In this document: piece by piece, positions 21,701 to 33,125 of the stretch | Position numbering within the stretch: the stretch's first letter is position 1 | Layout of the letters: each line of letters opens with the position of its first letter | DNA from: Macrocybe gigantea | Taxonomy: Eukaryota; Basidiomycota; Agaricomycetes; Agaricales; Callistosporiaceae | NCBI GenBank assembly: GCA_011319805.1 | Contig: SJRY01000229.1 | Location: 806,001 to 870,000, forward strand | Reading direction: 5' to 3' | DNA: 64,000 nucleotides | The notes under the pieces: generated by a model | Seen by the model: the letters and a program-made list of their open reading frames with translations, nothing else | What the model was told of the DNA's origin: nothing | Database searches by the model: none | Program-made: the position numbers and the translations under genes

Positions 21701-23750
21701 CAGAGGGCAAGGACAGTGAAGAAGCGATTCAAAAGTTCAGAATGCGCAGAATCCGACGTCGAGGAGGCAGCCAGCCCGATGTCGTGCAGCAAAGCAGAAT
21801 CTCTGAAACGAGCAGCGGATTTGGGTGTGATCTTGACCTCTTCAATAAGGTTATGGCTCGACGCAGGGTCTCAGCAATGGAGGCTGACGACTGCGAGCTT
21901 AATACGACGTTGACTTCAAGATTTCCCGACGCTGGATCAGTGATTGAGACCGGTTTGATGCTCTTTTCTCCATCTTCATTATGGCCGGCGTCAGAGGACG
22001 GCGCATCTCCTCTATATGCCACGCCTCCAACTGAGCATTGTCGAAAGACCATTGAATTCTTGGCGTTTCACGTCAAAATGTGAGAACCGGCAAAATATAT
22101 ATGAATCTTACTTGCGTGAGCGTGCCCGTTTTGTCTGAAAATATGTACTCGATTTGTCCAAGGTCATCGGAGAGATTCCAACTTCTTGCGAGTGTCGCTT
22201 GATCGGTTTTGTCGTAATATATGTCATAGTCAAAATATATGAATGCTGCCTGGCAGGTGCGGACAAATTCGATAGAGATATATAATGAGATTGGAACAAT
22301 GTCCTGGAAACTGTACAGGAGAGTGAACTTAGTGGATAACCTGAGATAAGAGCAGACGTACGTGAGGATAGCGAACGCCCATGTAATGCCGCCATTGATG
22401 CTGGGATTGTCACCTTTACGATTGTCCCAAAACAGCCATGGTGCATCCATCGGATAAAATCGCTTCTCCAGGACCGAATCTGCGATCGCGCAAACGCTGA
22501 CCATGATCGCAAGAAGCAGAAGATTCAGAAGGCTGCGTTTGGAACAATTAGGCTCAGTGTGAGGCTCAGCATTGGGTACACTCACACTTGAGGATTCATT
22601 TGTCTTTCGACCTTGCTTCTCTTGCTCGGAGTTCCACCTGAGTTCAAGACAATCTTCGTATCTGGGCCAGTGAATAAGACGACGCCGATGATCCAATCAG
22701 TGTTCTTCAGCACCGTGCCACGTAAGAGGGTCATTGACAAATCCACAGGATATGTTGCTTCTCGAAACGTAACGCTGGCGTTTAACCTATACATATCATT
22801 TTCGGGTCGGTCGCACTGAACCCTGAACGAATCGGCAGGGTCTCGCAGGCGAGCGCGTTGTTCAAATGCGAAAGTGCAGCCACACCATGACGGGATTTAA
22901 GATTTGTTTCACCATCCAGGTTTTTAGTTTCTACGAAGGCAACATTTTCGTCCTCTGAGGTTGCGCAGATGAGAATGTCCGCCGGAATGGCCTCATTGTC
23001 CATAACTTTGACAAAATCGCCAACTCTAACGTCTTCCCAATGGGTTCTCCGCCAGTGAGGACCCTGCTTGTGATAATCCGCCCGATCCACCGAGTTGTGA
23101 TTGTAGTCGACTTCCACCTCTGACGCAGGCTCGGTAACGCCGAATTATGACGATTGTCGAGAAGATGTTGGAATCGCCGGAGAATAATGGCCGAAGAGTT
23201 CCTTTCCTTGGAATGCATAAGATTGTGATTGACCCAGTCTCCTCCGGACAGAACCTTGACCGTGCTATAGTTCACGCGCTTATCGGATTGGTGCCGCTTA
23301 AAATCCTCGTAGCCATCCTTGAGGGCTGTAATGCCAAGAACCACAATCAAAGGGAGAATCACTACACCAGGGAAAGTGTTGAAAAAGTAGGAGAAATCTG
23401 CAACAAAGCGATCCCCAGGAAGAAACTACAAGCAATAGCAAGTCAAGCCTGATATATATGGAGCTGCAGCATAGGACGTACAGATTGGCTACACGTCTGA
23501 ATTGCTCGATGAGATTCCGGGGCAAGAAAGTCAAAATAGTGTACTTGGAGGTGATGACTTGGTTCGTCGCATAGATGTGATCCTTTTTGGGCCTGCCTCG
23601 ATGGTCGAAGTGGTCATCGGGAAGTCTGTCGTTGACGTAGACGGTCCTTGGCGGCCCGGGCTCCCGTTTACGCGCGAATAACGTCGCAACGTTGAACGCC
23701 GCTATCCGCGAATACCATGATGCAATGGTGGCTCCTCGTGAGGTGACCAT
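18718..23750 (-). CDS. P4-ATPase phospholipid flippase, Dnf1/Dnf2-like
   Basis: Moves phospholipids to the cytosolic leaflet of plasma/endosomal membranes, normally with a Cdc50-type partner. The start at 23750 gives [19 protein letters not shown] then [16 protein letters not shown]; a start at 23877 in another frame is less likely. Visible in order: [48 protein letters not shown] in the actuator, [11 protein letters not shown] phosphorylation site (near 22120), [26 protein letters not shown] (near 21410), [25 protein letters not shown] and [11 protein letters not shown] (near 20420). The C-terminal tail is [13 protein letters not shown]. In 20.65-21.13 kb three 1-nt breaks interrupt the frame (near 20657, 20870 and a GA run at 21119). 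Each can be bridged to restore family consensus ([34 protein letters not shown]). An indel error or recent inactivation cannot be separated here. Confidence 0.87.
21119..21132. repeat. (CT)7 microsatellite inside the flippase coding region
   Basis: Seven CT units, read as (GA)7 on the coding strand, encode alternating Glu-Arg before the [11 protein letters not shown] block. The run length, or a missing A directly after it, puts the two flanking conserved segments in different frames. Confidence 0.8.
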
Positions 23751-24218
23751 GGCGAATAATGGCGGGGCAGAACGGATGGCGTGGCAGGCGCAGAGAAGCG
23801 CTCACACCAAGTTGCGTAATTAAATAACGCTGGGAAGGATCAATCATCATCGTCTTGCGCCGATAGACCACCGCCATCTTGACAATGATTGGCAGGAATC
23901 ATGTGGTCAACACCAGGTGACCGAGTTCCCCATTCGTAGCGAAGGCATGAGGTACAGCCGCACGGCCTCTTGGCCTCCACGGTCGAGAGGTTGGATTCAT
24001 TGTTTCAACATATTATGTGGCGACGAGGAATGACAAATGGTTCGAGTTTGGCGTATCGAGGTCACGTTTTCGCACAGCATTCCAAATTTCCCGAGTTCAA
24101 ACATGTCTGGCATCCCTTTGTGGGTCATGCCCACATCTTTGCCAAGCCCCCGACACGACAACACCGCGTTCTGACGTGGTTTTTAAAGCCGTATTACCGT
24201 ATGTACCCTCCGAAAGTC
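23751..24218. other. Intergenic upstream of the flippase
   Basis: About 470 nt. It may include flippase 5' UTR: an in-frame MAVVYRRKTMMIDPSQRYL start at 23877 could be an alternative first exon. Nothing else recognised. Confidence 0.4.
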
Positions 24219-25024
24219 TCAAGCGTTTTGCCCATCCGCAACGGGATAGACCAACGACGAGCGAAGCAGTTTATCCACCCCAACCCACGCAAGATCCCTA
24301 TCGCCGACTTTCAAGCGAGAAAAAAGTCCGCCGGACGGGAAGTTGGCTTGAATCTCGGCCTCTCGTTGGTTTGCCTCCTGTTCCGTTCTCGTCCATTGGT
24401 TCCACATCGTCGTCAGCAAAACCACTTTCCTCACAATGTCAGTCGTCCCGCAGAGATGTATCGTGAGCGTCGAGAAAGGCGGTTCCGTCATCCGGTTGTC
24501 TGTGAGACGGTGTAAATAAACGATCCCCGCAACCTCATTCTGTTCGGCGTTTTTACTATTGGCGAAAGTTCAAATCCTGACTCGCAGAATGAACTCGTCG
24601 AAAAGAAAGCTCACTTCATCCACCTTGTCAACTGCTCTTGTACAACGCTCCAATCGTTTTCCTGCACTCCGGGAGTATCCAAGAAAATGATTTCTCGATC
24701 GCGAAGGTGGGCGATTTGTCCTCCGTATCGACATCGGTGGGTTTCGACCTTGGCTGTGCCAATTTCCAACCCGTCATGCACACTGGCTCTTGTCGTCCCT
24801 GTACGGTATTGATGAACTAGGATTTCTTATTTAGGCACTTCCTGGCGCATTGTCTATTGTTCCTACCGTGCTCTTTCCTGCGCCCGTTTGGCCCATCACG
24901 CTACATCAATCTGTGAGATACTGATGCAAGTCATTTTCCTATCAAGTGCTTACAATATTATGATCTTATCACGCCTTCCTTTGCGTAATAACATGTTCCT
25001 GATTCTGTCGAGCGTCGACAACAT
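24219..25024 (-). pseudogene. AIG1-like P-loop GTPase, copy A, with frame break
   Basis: Start at 25024: MLSTLDRIRNMLLRKGRRDK then IIFVMGQTGAGKST across an intron, so G1 is intact. After the next intron FINTVQGRQ leads to EIGTAKVETHRCRYG, then IIFLDTPGVQENDW (G3). Across a further intron: VAGIVYLHRLTDNRM and KVVLLTTMWNQWTRTE, the family's G4-region block. One base is missing between FINTVQGRQ and VHDGLEIG near 24770, for example in an A run. The end differs from copy C: RLKVGDRDLAWVGVDKLL aligns loosely with the AW..VD.LI block, then stops. It is the first of four related genes. It may be a pseudogene or functional with a sequence error; I lean slightly to the former because copy B is also damaged. 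Confidence 0.55.
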
Positions 25025-25274
25025 AGCGGCTAGTAAAGGCTGGGAACCGAACTTGCAAGGCAGCGATAATAAGCTGTCTTAAATTCAGCCATCTCTTCAG
25101 GGCACGATGCAAACACGTTGCTGCCTCTTCTGGAACGATGTCTAGCCCGCTTCTGGTCAGGCTTTCGTTCCTGACCCAAACGATCCTCCTAACTTCGATC
25201 GGGGTATCTCGTCCATTATAAACTACATGGTCTGAATAGCGCATGAGCAAAAGAGGAAACGAAGATAAGGTGAT

Positions 25275-26026
25275 CTAGCACTCCGCGTTGAGAATCAGCT
25301 GATCTATCGCATCCCAGGCGGTCTATGTGTCCTGTGGAAGCGGACCATCGGACCAAACCTTCCTCTTTTCTGTATTTCTTCTTCCCGCCGTTGCCCAGTT
25401 TCCCCGTTAACCGTGTCCCACATTGTCGTCAGCAAAGCAACTTTCCGCTCGGCATCGCTTGTCCCACAGAATTCCGCGAGTAACAAGAGAGGGGGGTGTG
25501 GGCCGCACGGCACTGATCTTCTCGAAATGAAGTACTCCAATTGCCAACTTGTTTCTCCCATTTCTCCTATGGACTGGTCGGATTGCAGAGGCTTTGACGA
25601 TCAAGTCATTAGCATACCTTAACCATCGTCCAATCTGTCTGTGAAGGTTCATCCAATTCTCGGTGTCTTTGTACAGACCAGGTGTATCGACAAGCGTTAT
25701 CGTCTTGCCCCACTGTCCGGGAATCTTGCCGGCGTACTGGCACGTGTACCCCCGCACGCTATGCGTTTTTGCTTCCAGCCCATGTCCTTCCTCTGCTTTG
25801 TTGTCACCTGTAACTATGTTTATAAACTTCCATCGAGCGTAAGTGGCCTTGCGCTCTATGCGTTCCTCTGCTTATTGAAACGTACGAGCTTTTCCCCGAT
25901 CCCGTGGGCCCTGTCAATCTGCGATTGTCGGAACTCTGTCAGTCATGTTCAATGTAAGAGTACGCCTTACAGAATTATCATGTCTGACTGGGACCGTGCA
26001 AAGAGAAGTTTCAGGCTGTCGAACAT
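25275..26026 (-). pseudogene. AIG1-like P-loop GTPase, copy B, damaged
   Basis: Start at 26026: MFDSLKLLFARSQSDMIIL, then LTGPTGSGKSS|FINIVTGDN across two introns. HGLEAKTHSVRG and GKTITLVDTPGLYKDTENW (G3) follow. A later exon carries KLAIGVLHFEKISAVRPTPP. At the C run complementary to 25491-25496 one extra base shifts the frame; LLLLAEFCGTSDAERK and VALLTTMWDTVNGETGQRR continue in the other frame. A second break near 25326 separates that frame from TAWDAIDQLI, the last family block, which ends at 25275. Read literally the second segment stops near 25304. With two lesions plus a shortened tail, this copy is the best pseudogene candidate of the cluster. Confidence 0.6.
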
Positions 26027-26283
26027 GAATGACTGACGTCGGCGCGCGGCGATGAGAGAATGAAGCATTACAGGATCTCTGGACTAAAGCTTTTGAACAG
26101 GCGGATGACGGGAACGTGAACTACACGTGCATGCATTGATAATGATTGCCTTGTTTCATTAGTCTGTATGTCCTTTTTTTTTCCTTGAGGAAACACTGCA
26201 TTGCATCGAACTAGCGGAGAATCGTGTAAATTCCCAGGACATCCAACCATCGGGCTGTATTTCCGAAGTACTACAATCCAAAG

Positions 26284-27339
26284 CTATCGCTTGAACCACA
26301 AGATGGCCTGTCGAAACATGGGTATCCGCATCTCATGTATCTGGTCTAGAGTTACTCGAAGTCGTCGATGTACGTCAGTGAGCTGTTCGTCAAGCTGTTC
26401 TATGACCGTGGGATCATTCTGCGTCTGAGCCGCGTTACGAAGCTGTTGTTCTGTTTCCTTCTGGGCTCCGAGCAAGTCTTGCAGTTCCTTGAACAGCGCC
26501 CTCCCGGCCTGCGTCTCATTTAGACGCTTCTTCATCTTCACCATCTCCACCTGGAGCAGAACTTCGTGCGGTATCAAGTTGATCAGGCCGTCGACGATGC
26601 CCCAAGCTGATTCGGGAGTATCAAGGAAGCGCTTGACGCTGGAGCCCAAGGCTATCATCGTCTTCCAATATTGTTCTTGTAGTTCCCTTTCTCTCTGTAC
26701 CCCAACTTCGTTGCTGACTCGATCCCACATGCTCGTCGCCAGCACTACTTTTCCTCTGCGAATAGCATCCTCTCCGCAGAGCTTCTCGAAAACATGGAGA
26801 TTCTTCTGCGGTGCGCCAGACATTCGATTATCAGATATGCGATGGAGATATATGATGGCCGTAAGCTTGATATCCTTTCGATACCTGATTCCAGACAGTC
26901 AGATAGACGCCAGAAGATTGACTCGACTCGAAACTTACGTGCTCTCTAGCCAGTCCGCGATCATTTTCAGGATGTCCGTGTCAGGCTTGTACGTGTCATC
27001 GAAACCGGGAGTGTCGACAAAGACCACCGAGCGGTTCGATTTGGAGTAGGGCACCTTGATCGTCTGGACCTCGTCTGTGCAAGATCGAAGAGAGTGCCCG
27101 ACCCATTTATCTCCCTGGTTTGTTGCTTTATCGATGAACTTTCTTAACATCGGCGTCAGCGAGCCGCCGCAGGATGGTCGGACACCTACGTTACTTTTCC
27201 CCACACCAGTAGGACCCATCACACTAGAACATGTCGGCGAAACGTTAGATAGCCTTGCTCGTCTATACAAGCTAGGTACCTACGCGATAATGATGTCATC
27301 CCGGGAGACATTTGTGACAGAACTTCGCCGGAAAACCAT
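26284..27339 (-). CDS. AIG1-like P-loop GTPase, copy C, intact
   Basis: Start at 27339: MVFRRSSVTNVSRDDIIIA, then VMGPTGVGKSN|FIDKATNQ across two introns of about 50-60 nt. CTDEVQTIKVPY and SVVFVDTPGFDDTYKPDTD (G3) follow. The next exon gives LTAIIYLHRISDNRMSG, KVVLATSMWDRVSNEVG and SAWGIVDGLINLI. A long C-terminal alpha-helical/coiled-coil region rich in Glu, Gln and Arg (near 26290-26600) follows. The protein of about 320 aa lacks a canonical NKxD/TKxD G4; TSMWD occupies that place in all four copies. No membrane segment is seen. These GTPases are common and expanded in Agaricomycetes; their biological role is not known to me. All junctions keep frame. Confidence 0.75.
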
Positions 27340-27738
27340 TTCTGCACTTAGAAGAAGTCAATCCGCGTGTAGCGATGTATGCAGGTGCACTGAACAATTT
27401 TATGGCTAAATAGATGCCACCTAGCCGTTTCAACGTGGGTCATGATACTCAATGTGAGCTCAGTTGCCTCACATGATCACGGCATCCATAACATAGTTGC
27501 ATACGGATCCAGCAGCTTGTCATCGAACCACTGGCATGAGTAACGAAGCATTCGGAACAGTTCATTAATGTTTCCCCACCTAGGGGTCCACAGTGCACAT
27601 GCCGTCAACACGAATGCATGAGATGTTCGTTCACAAAGAGCACCCGACACACGTGTATGCAATGCCAAAAAACACGCGTTTGGGGTAATTGCAGAGGTCT
27701 GTACAGCATATCCATAACTCTTGGTCTTCACCATTGCT

Positions 27739-28794
27739 ATGGCTGGGTCTAAGAATGTATTCACACCTGAAGACACAATTATTCTGTGAGTGTAGTCAAA
27801 TTGTGCACTTGGGGTTTGTTACTCACATCATCTTTAGGCTATTAGGCGTGTCTGGGACTGGGAAGAGTACAGTGGGTGGCTGGCGTTCCTTGTGATTCGG
27901 AAGTATTGCTCATTACTGCGCGCTAGTTCGCGAAATACGCCAGTCTCTCTGACGGTGAAGAAGTAGGGCACACGCTAGCCACTTGCACTCTCGAACTCCG
28001 GCCTGTAACATTTAAGCATCCTTTGACGAATCAGCCGATTGTGCTATTGGACACGCCTCCAGTGGCAGGATCCGCGCAGCAAGACGACGAACTGCTGGCG
28101 CAGATTGAGGCGTGGATAAAGAAGCAGTGAGCCTCGAGCACGGACCATTCTGCGTCGATCAAATTATGACTCCAGTCACAGTTATGGCAAGCAGAAAAAA
28201 GTGGCGGGTATCATATACCTACACCGCATTAGCGATGTTCGCCCTTCTCTGTCCCCATCTCTTCTTTTGCGCAAGTTCATCAAGCTATGTGAAGAGGACG
28301 GTTATCGAAGAGTGGCGTTCGCAACCACGATGTGGAACACAGTGGTGAACGAGACCGAAGACAACCTCAGAAGGGAGGCGGAATTGAAAGGGAGTCACTG
28401 GAATACCATGATTCGAAATGGCGCTAGTGTGACTGCCTTTGGAGATTCCTTCAAATCTGCCTGGGACATAATCGACAACTTTGTTCAGCCCCCTTCGTCA
28501 CCACGTAGTTCCACCGCTACGTATGTCGAGAGCGGTGAGGTTGGTGAACTGCAGAAGGAGCAACAAGAATTAGTCCGCAAACTGCGGTCCGAGGACATAT
28601 GGGATGAAAAGGTAGCTGAAACACTTGCGCAACGTTATCGTGAAGTGCAAGAGCAGATACAAGCACTCCAGGCCAGCCGCACATACGCAGATTCAGTCAC
28701 AACGAAGCCTAGTTGCGCGGGACCCATCTTCTTGATGATCAAGGAATTGCTAAGTGCGTACTATGGCCACCTGATGTCTTCGTCTCGGATTTAG
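27739..28794 (+). CDS. AIG1-like P-loop GTPase, copy D, intact and opposite strand
   Basis: Start at 27739: MAGSKNVFTPEDTIIL, then LLGVSGTGKST|FAKYASLSDGEE across two introns. LRPVTFKHP and IVLLDTPPVAGSAQQDDE follow, with G3 as DTPP rather than DTPG. An intron after AWIKK leads to KVAGIIYLHRISDVR, RVAFATTMWNTVVNETED and SAWDIIDNFVQPPSS. A coiled-coil stretch EVGELQKEQQELVRKL precedes a hydrophobic end (GPIFLMIKELLSAYYG). The Gly-to-Pro change in G3 could affect hydrolysis, since that Gly contacts the gamma-phosphate in related GTPases. It is inverted relative to copies A-C, so the cluster arose by more than simple tandem duplication. Confidence 0.72.
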
Positions 28795-29511
28795 TGCTTA
28801 AGCCACTCCCGTCAAGATCCTTGGTACACACTATGACGATGACGCCCAGCTCGCTCATGATCATCGTATGCTAGTCAATGCCATGGACTCGCACAGTCCT
28901 TCCGCCTGTATTCTGCGAGCCGAATCTTTTACGTCTTGCTTTGTCGAATTGCTGAACATGCATCTCGACCGTCGATTGACATAGCAATTACATGTATGTA
29001 GGCAAGATTATTCGTTCACACAAGCATGCAGATACATCCTCGAACTATGACCCAAACAACTCGGCGCCTCGATTGCTGCCATCGTGCGATATTGGACAGC
29101 GCCCGGGCTCAAAACGGCGCTGCTCATTCTACACTTGCTCGTCCTTGTCATAAGTTTTGTAACGACATTGGCTGAGATGCACTCTGGCGTTTTTGATTGA
29201 TGGTTCGGACATCAGTTGCCTTTGTCTTATTGAGACTCGAGCGTTCAGTGGACCAGAAGATCGTCGCGGCCGAGTGTGCATAAATTCTAAATTCCTTCGC
29301 CTGGTATGAGTGTCACACGTCCACCCTCTTCGCGGCAACTTGCAGTCTGAATGCAAGGCCGCATTGTATATAACGTCACACGTAGATCGTTCGCATATAA
29401 TAAAGACCAAAAGAGGAGAAACTATCTATAAAGTACATGTATATTATTCATGCGACGTCGTGGAGTCCATTTGTGTCGGAAATTCGAGGTATACTGTCCA
29501 TCCCGGTAGGT
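28795..29511. other. Intergenic, convergent 3' ends
   Basis: About 720 nt between copy D and the ABC transporter, converging. No gene, RNA or repeat supported. Confidence 0.4.
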
Positions 29512-32268
29512 CTACGAATCAGACGCAAAGGCGCCAGCCTGGATGTTGTAGAGTTTGGCGTATTCACCCGAGCGTGACATCAAGTCATCGTGAGAGCCCG
29601 ACTCCGCGATCACACCATCTTTCATGCATCTATGCCAGCAACAAAAAAGAGTATTAGCTCGTGCAGTAAATCACACAGATGAAAAGAAAATACATGATCT
29701 GATCCGCGTGTTTTGTCAGATGCCCGAACCGGTGCGTAACGAACACCATCGTCTTGCCCTCTCTGCACTCTATGAGCCGCTGGAATAGCTGTAGTTCAGC
29801 TTCGGCATCGAGCGCGGAGCTGGGTTCGTCGATGGCCACGAAACGGACTTTTCCTGAGCTGAGATGCATGAACGTTCGCGCTCTGTTATGCCATGTGAGA
29901 AAAATGCCAGCTACAGCACCAGAGAACAAGTTCAAACGCACGCTACAACCCGCTGTTTCTCGCCGCCCGAAATGTCCACGGTCTTTTCCAGCGACTCCAG
30001 CCTCTTTTGCAAGGGGTGGTCGGGGTCGGCTGGTATGTTGAAGTCATAAACCGTCGTGGGAGGGTCCAGAATCGTTCCAAAGCCATCCTTCAGTTTGGCG
30101 ATGAACTCCGCGGCGCGACCCAGTTCAGCCGCCTTGGTCACGGCAACAACGTCGGAAGAGTTCGAGGGATGTCCCAGGGCGATGTTCTCATAGAGTGATA
30201 GGGGATATAGCTCGTGATCCTGCGTAAACATTGCCGTAGCTTGACGCAGATCAAACGTCCTATATTCATTGGCATCGATCCCGTCGATCAGAATGGTTCC
30301 TTCGGAGGGATCATAGAGCCTCGACAGGAGCTTGATAAGGGTGGACTTGCCGCTGCCGTTGGCACCCACAATGACTATCAGCTGCCCTGGCTTGATTGAA
30401 AGGGATAAGCTGGACAATGCGTTGCTAGTCTTCTTGCTTCCAGGGTACGCGAATGAGATGTCCCTAGAGGACTAGAATCAGTAGAATAACGAAAAATCGT
30501 GACAGGAACCGCACTTCAGCTCGAATCCCATGCCTCTGTGATCCTTGGTGCTAGGGTTGGGGTAGGGCAGTGATCCACTCTCGAGTTTGGTCGGCAAGTT
30601 GGCCTTGGCATAGAGGTTCTTGAGCTTGGAGACCTGGCGTTGGAATGTATCGGCCGTGTAGATGATAGTGTGGATGGACCAGCGCAGGGTCATCTCTGAT
30701 TGTTGCAAGACCGCCAAAGATACGATAGAGAACTTCGAAGGGTTGACTATCGCAGTGAAAGCACAATAAATCTGGAGGTCAGGTTGAGTATTGCGATTTC
30801 CATCGCGTTGTCATGGATGGCGTACCATAGGGAGGTCGCCAAGTATTTCTGAGAATATTTCACGGTAAGGGGAGGGCTGCCTCTCGTACTGTTCCCAAGC
30901 ATCGTCGGTTGAGGTATCTCCGAGGTTTTGCGCGCCTTTTCATATTCTGTTCTTCAGGTCAATAGAGGTCCGTTTGTCCGATAGCATCGTGTATGTACCG
31001 TTTATGATATGATCTCCAAGGTTTCCCGAGATAAAATCTTGCCTGTAGCTATCATGCGAAAACTTCTCCAACGACTTCATCCTGCTGTAATGAGGATTAT
31101 TGGTATCAGCGACGCATGCTAGACAGTCCAAGTGAGTTGCGGGGTTGAAGGGCAATATAGAGCAAGTTTACTGAGAGTCCAAAAGTTGCGCCTCAAGCAG
31201 GCATGCAGGATCGGTTTCGCAATGCAAAGCAGAGCGAAGAAAGATCCGCCCTGCGAGCGGGAGATGTGGGTGATCAAGGCAAGTTGGCTGGTCGAGGTAA
31301 GCAGCTCAGCCAAAAACCCGATTACCGTCTCGAACGCTATCCAGGCGTCGTAAGGGTTCGCTCGCATGTTGCTAGTCGTTTCTATCGAACGATCAATCGC
31401 GTGTTACTTATATAGATTGGATGGACAAAAGAGGCTCCTACCAGCAGCAGTCGGAAGATCTAGACGAAGTCGGGCTACGGCGCTGTGTCAGCAAGGCGGT
31501 TGAACGACACAGAATGGTAAATAAGCGCACCGCGCATGAGATACAGTTCAAAGTGATGCACGATACGTGCTCTGAGGATAGGCAAGTTGGTGTCACTGGA
31601 ACAAATGTCTTGTCATCTTCTTAGAAAAGAAGCTAGGAGGCCTACCTCCACCACTGTAATACCGCAACGAAAACAATGCACGAAAGACGTGCAGCAATTG
31701 CCATGTAGATTCCTTCTTTATCTGCCTCTCCCTTGATCAGGCCAATCTCGATCTGCAGCACGAGAAGTTCGGGCTTAGACTACGGCGACGACAACATGAA
31801 ATAGAGCGAAGGCTTGAGACTCACAATACGAAGCAACCGTCCCGACAAGTGCGTCAGCACTGCCGACTCGATGCCGTTCCACACCTTCGACAAGATGTAG
31901 ATGACGAGCATCCCAGGCGCAATGGCAAAGAGTTCGCGCGCGAGGCGCATGTAGAGGTCGAACGCGGACAAAAGATCGTACCATTGACGCTTGAGATCGA
32001 ACGGGCGCCCCTTCAAGGTCGAGATGCGCCAGACGCCATACTGCTTCGACTCGATAGCGTCGTTCCACCACTTTTCAGATGACGATCTGTCACCGGTCTT
32101 TGCGTCTGCATCCGAGTATTCATGTGATGTCTTCGTGTCGGCGGGCATGGTCATGGGTGGGAAACGGGGCGTCCACAACGTGCGCCTTTTATGCGAACTG
32201 GCCCTAGGATTTCCAGCGTGGCTACCATCGGAGCCGTGCTTTGATGACACCGCCCATACGAAGGCCAC
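29512..32268 (-). CDS. ABC exporter, half-size (TMD-NBD)
   Basis: Membrane exporter with one transmembrane and one nucleotide-binding domain. Start at 32268 (MAFVWAVSSKHGSDG); a second Met at 32154 (MTMPADTKTSHEY) is a possible start, and hydrophilic sequence precedes the first TM in both. TM-like segments include LFAIAPGMLVIYILSKVW and IAARLSCIVFVAVLQWW. Further TM exons lie near 30.7-31.4 kb, giving about 900 aa before intron removal. The NBD has Walker A IVGANGSGKSTLIKLL (near 30350), a Q-loop region TAMFTQDHELYPLS, signature ISGGEKQR (near 29960), Walker B FVAIDEPSSALDA and an H-loop VTHRFGHL. It ends VIAESGSHDDLMSR then GEYAKLYNIQAGAF. Substrate is unknown. The neighbours give no biosynthetic cluster. 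Confidence 0.82.
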
Positions 32269-33125
32269 TTAAAATCCAGCGCTGCGGGGGGTCAACTCCG
32301 TGCCACGAGCCAGGATGGAAAAAGCCAAAAGGAGACGAGCAAGGCATGGCGTGAGTCAAGGATCAAAGCTCCGAGGGAATAAAGCTCAGTGGCGGCTGGA
32401 ACGCTATGTCAGAAAATGTCAAGGCATTTGGTGAAAGGCACAGCATTGGGGCAGGATATGAATGGCAGCGGGCGTCTTCTATCTTTCGACGTTGCCGATA
32501 GCGACGGACTTTGGGTGAAAGCGATGCAGAAATTCGCATGTGGTGTCACGTGTAATATGGATTTACGTGGATCCACAACTTGAGAGGAACTTGAAGAGAC
32601 ACGAGCACCGCTGACCCGGGGTACGTTCCGCTGCCAGGGAGGTCTTCTCGGAAACCGAACAGGAAATGCTGTTGGGCAGCCGGGTGCGGGCGTCCCTGGC
32701 GGTGCATGTCGAGGGAAATGCTTGGCAAAACTCTTAACCTCCTTATCAGGTTGGCGCTCTTCCATGTTCTTTCATCTTCCTTCATATCAAACTTGGAAAT
32801 CCTTTCACATTTGCAATTCCACAGCGTCTTCAATGTTCAGCACTTCTTGGCGCGCAGGGCCTGCCGTCTGATTTGAGATATGCGACCAGTGGTCCCAGTT
32901 TTCCGAATAGACACCGGCTTCTAGCGCAGACTTGAACGACGCCTCCTGCACGTGTTCCTGCTTGGCATTAAAGCCCAATGCCCTTTTAAAAAAAAGGATT
33001 ATGGGGGAAGGGGGCAATATTTTGGACTTGGCCTCTAACGCCCCACGGTGCCACTGTGCGTTTCTTCTCTTGCGCGTTTTCCTCTGCTGATTTTTTGGAT
33101 GCAGTCTTCCGAGGTCGAAAAAAAA
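32269..33125. other. Intergenic, divergent promoters
   Basis: About 860 nt between divergently transcribed genes. A minus-strand open frame over 32805-33218 overlaps the next gene antisense and has no motif I recognise, so it was not called. Confidence 0.4.

Noticed and set aside
23970..24515. Plus-strand open frames over the flippase/GTPase gap
   Set aside because: They overlap the GTPase copy A exons on the opposite strand and show no family block.
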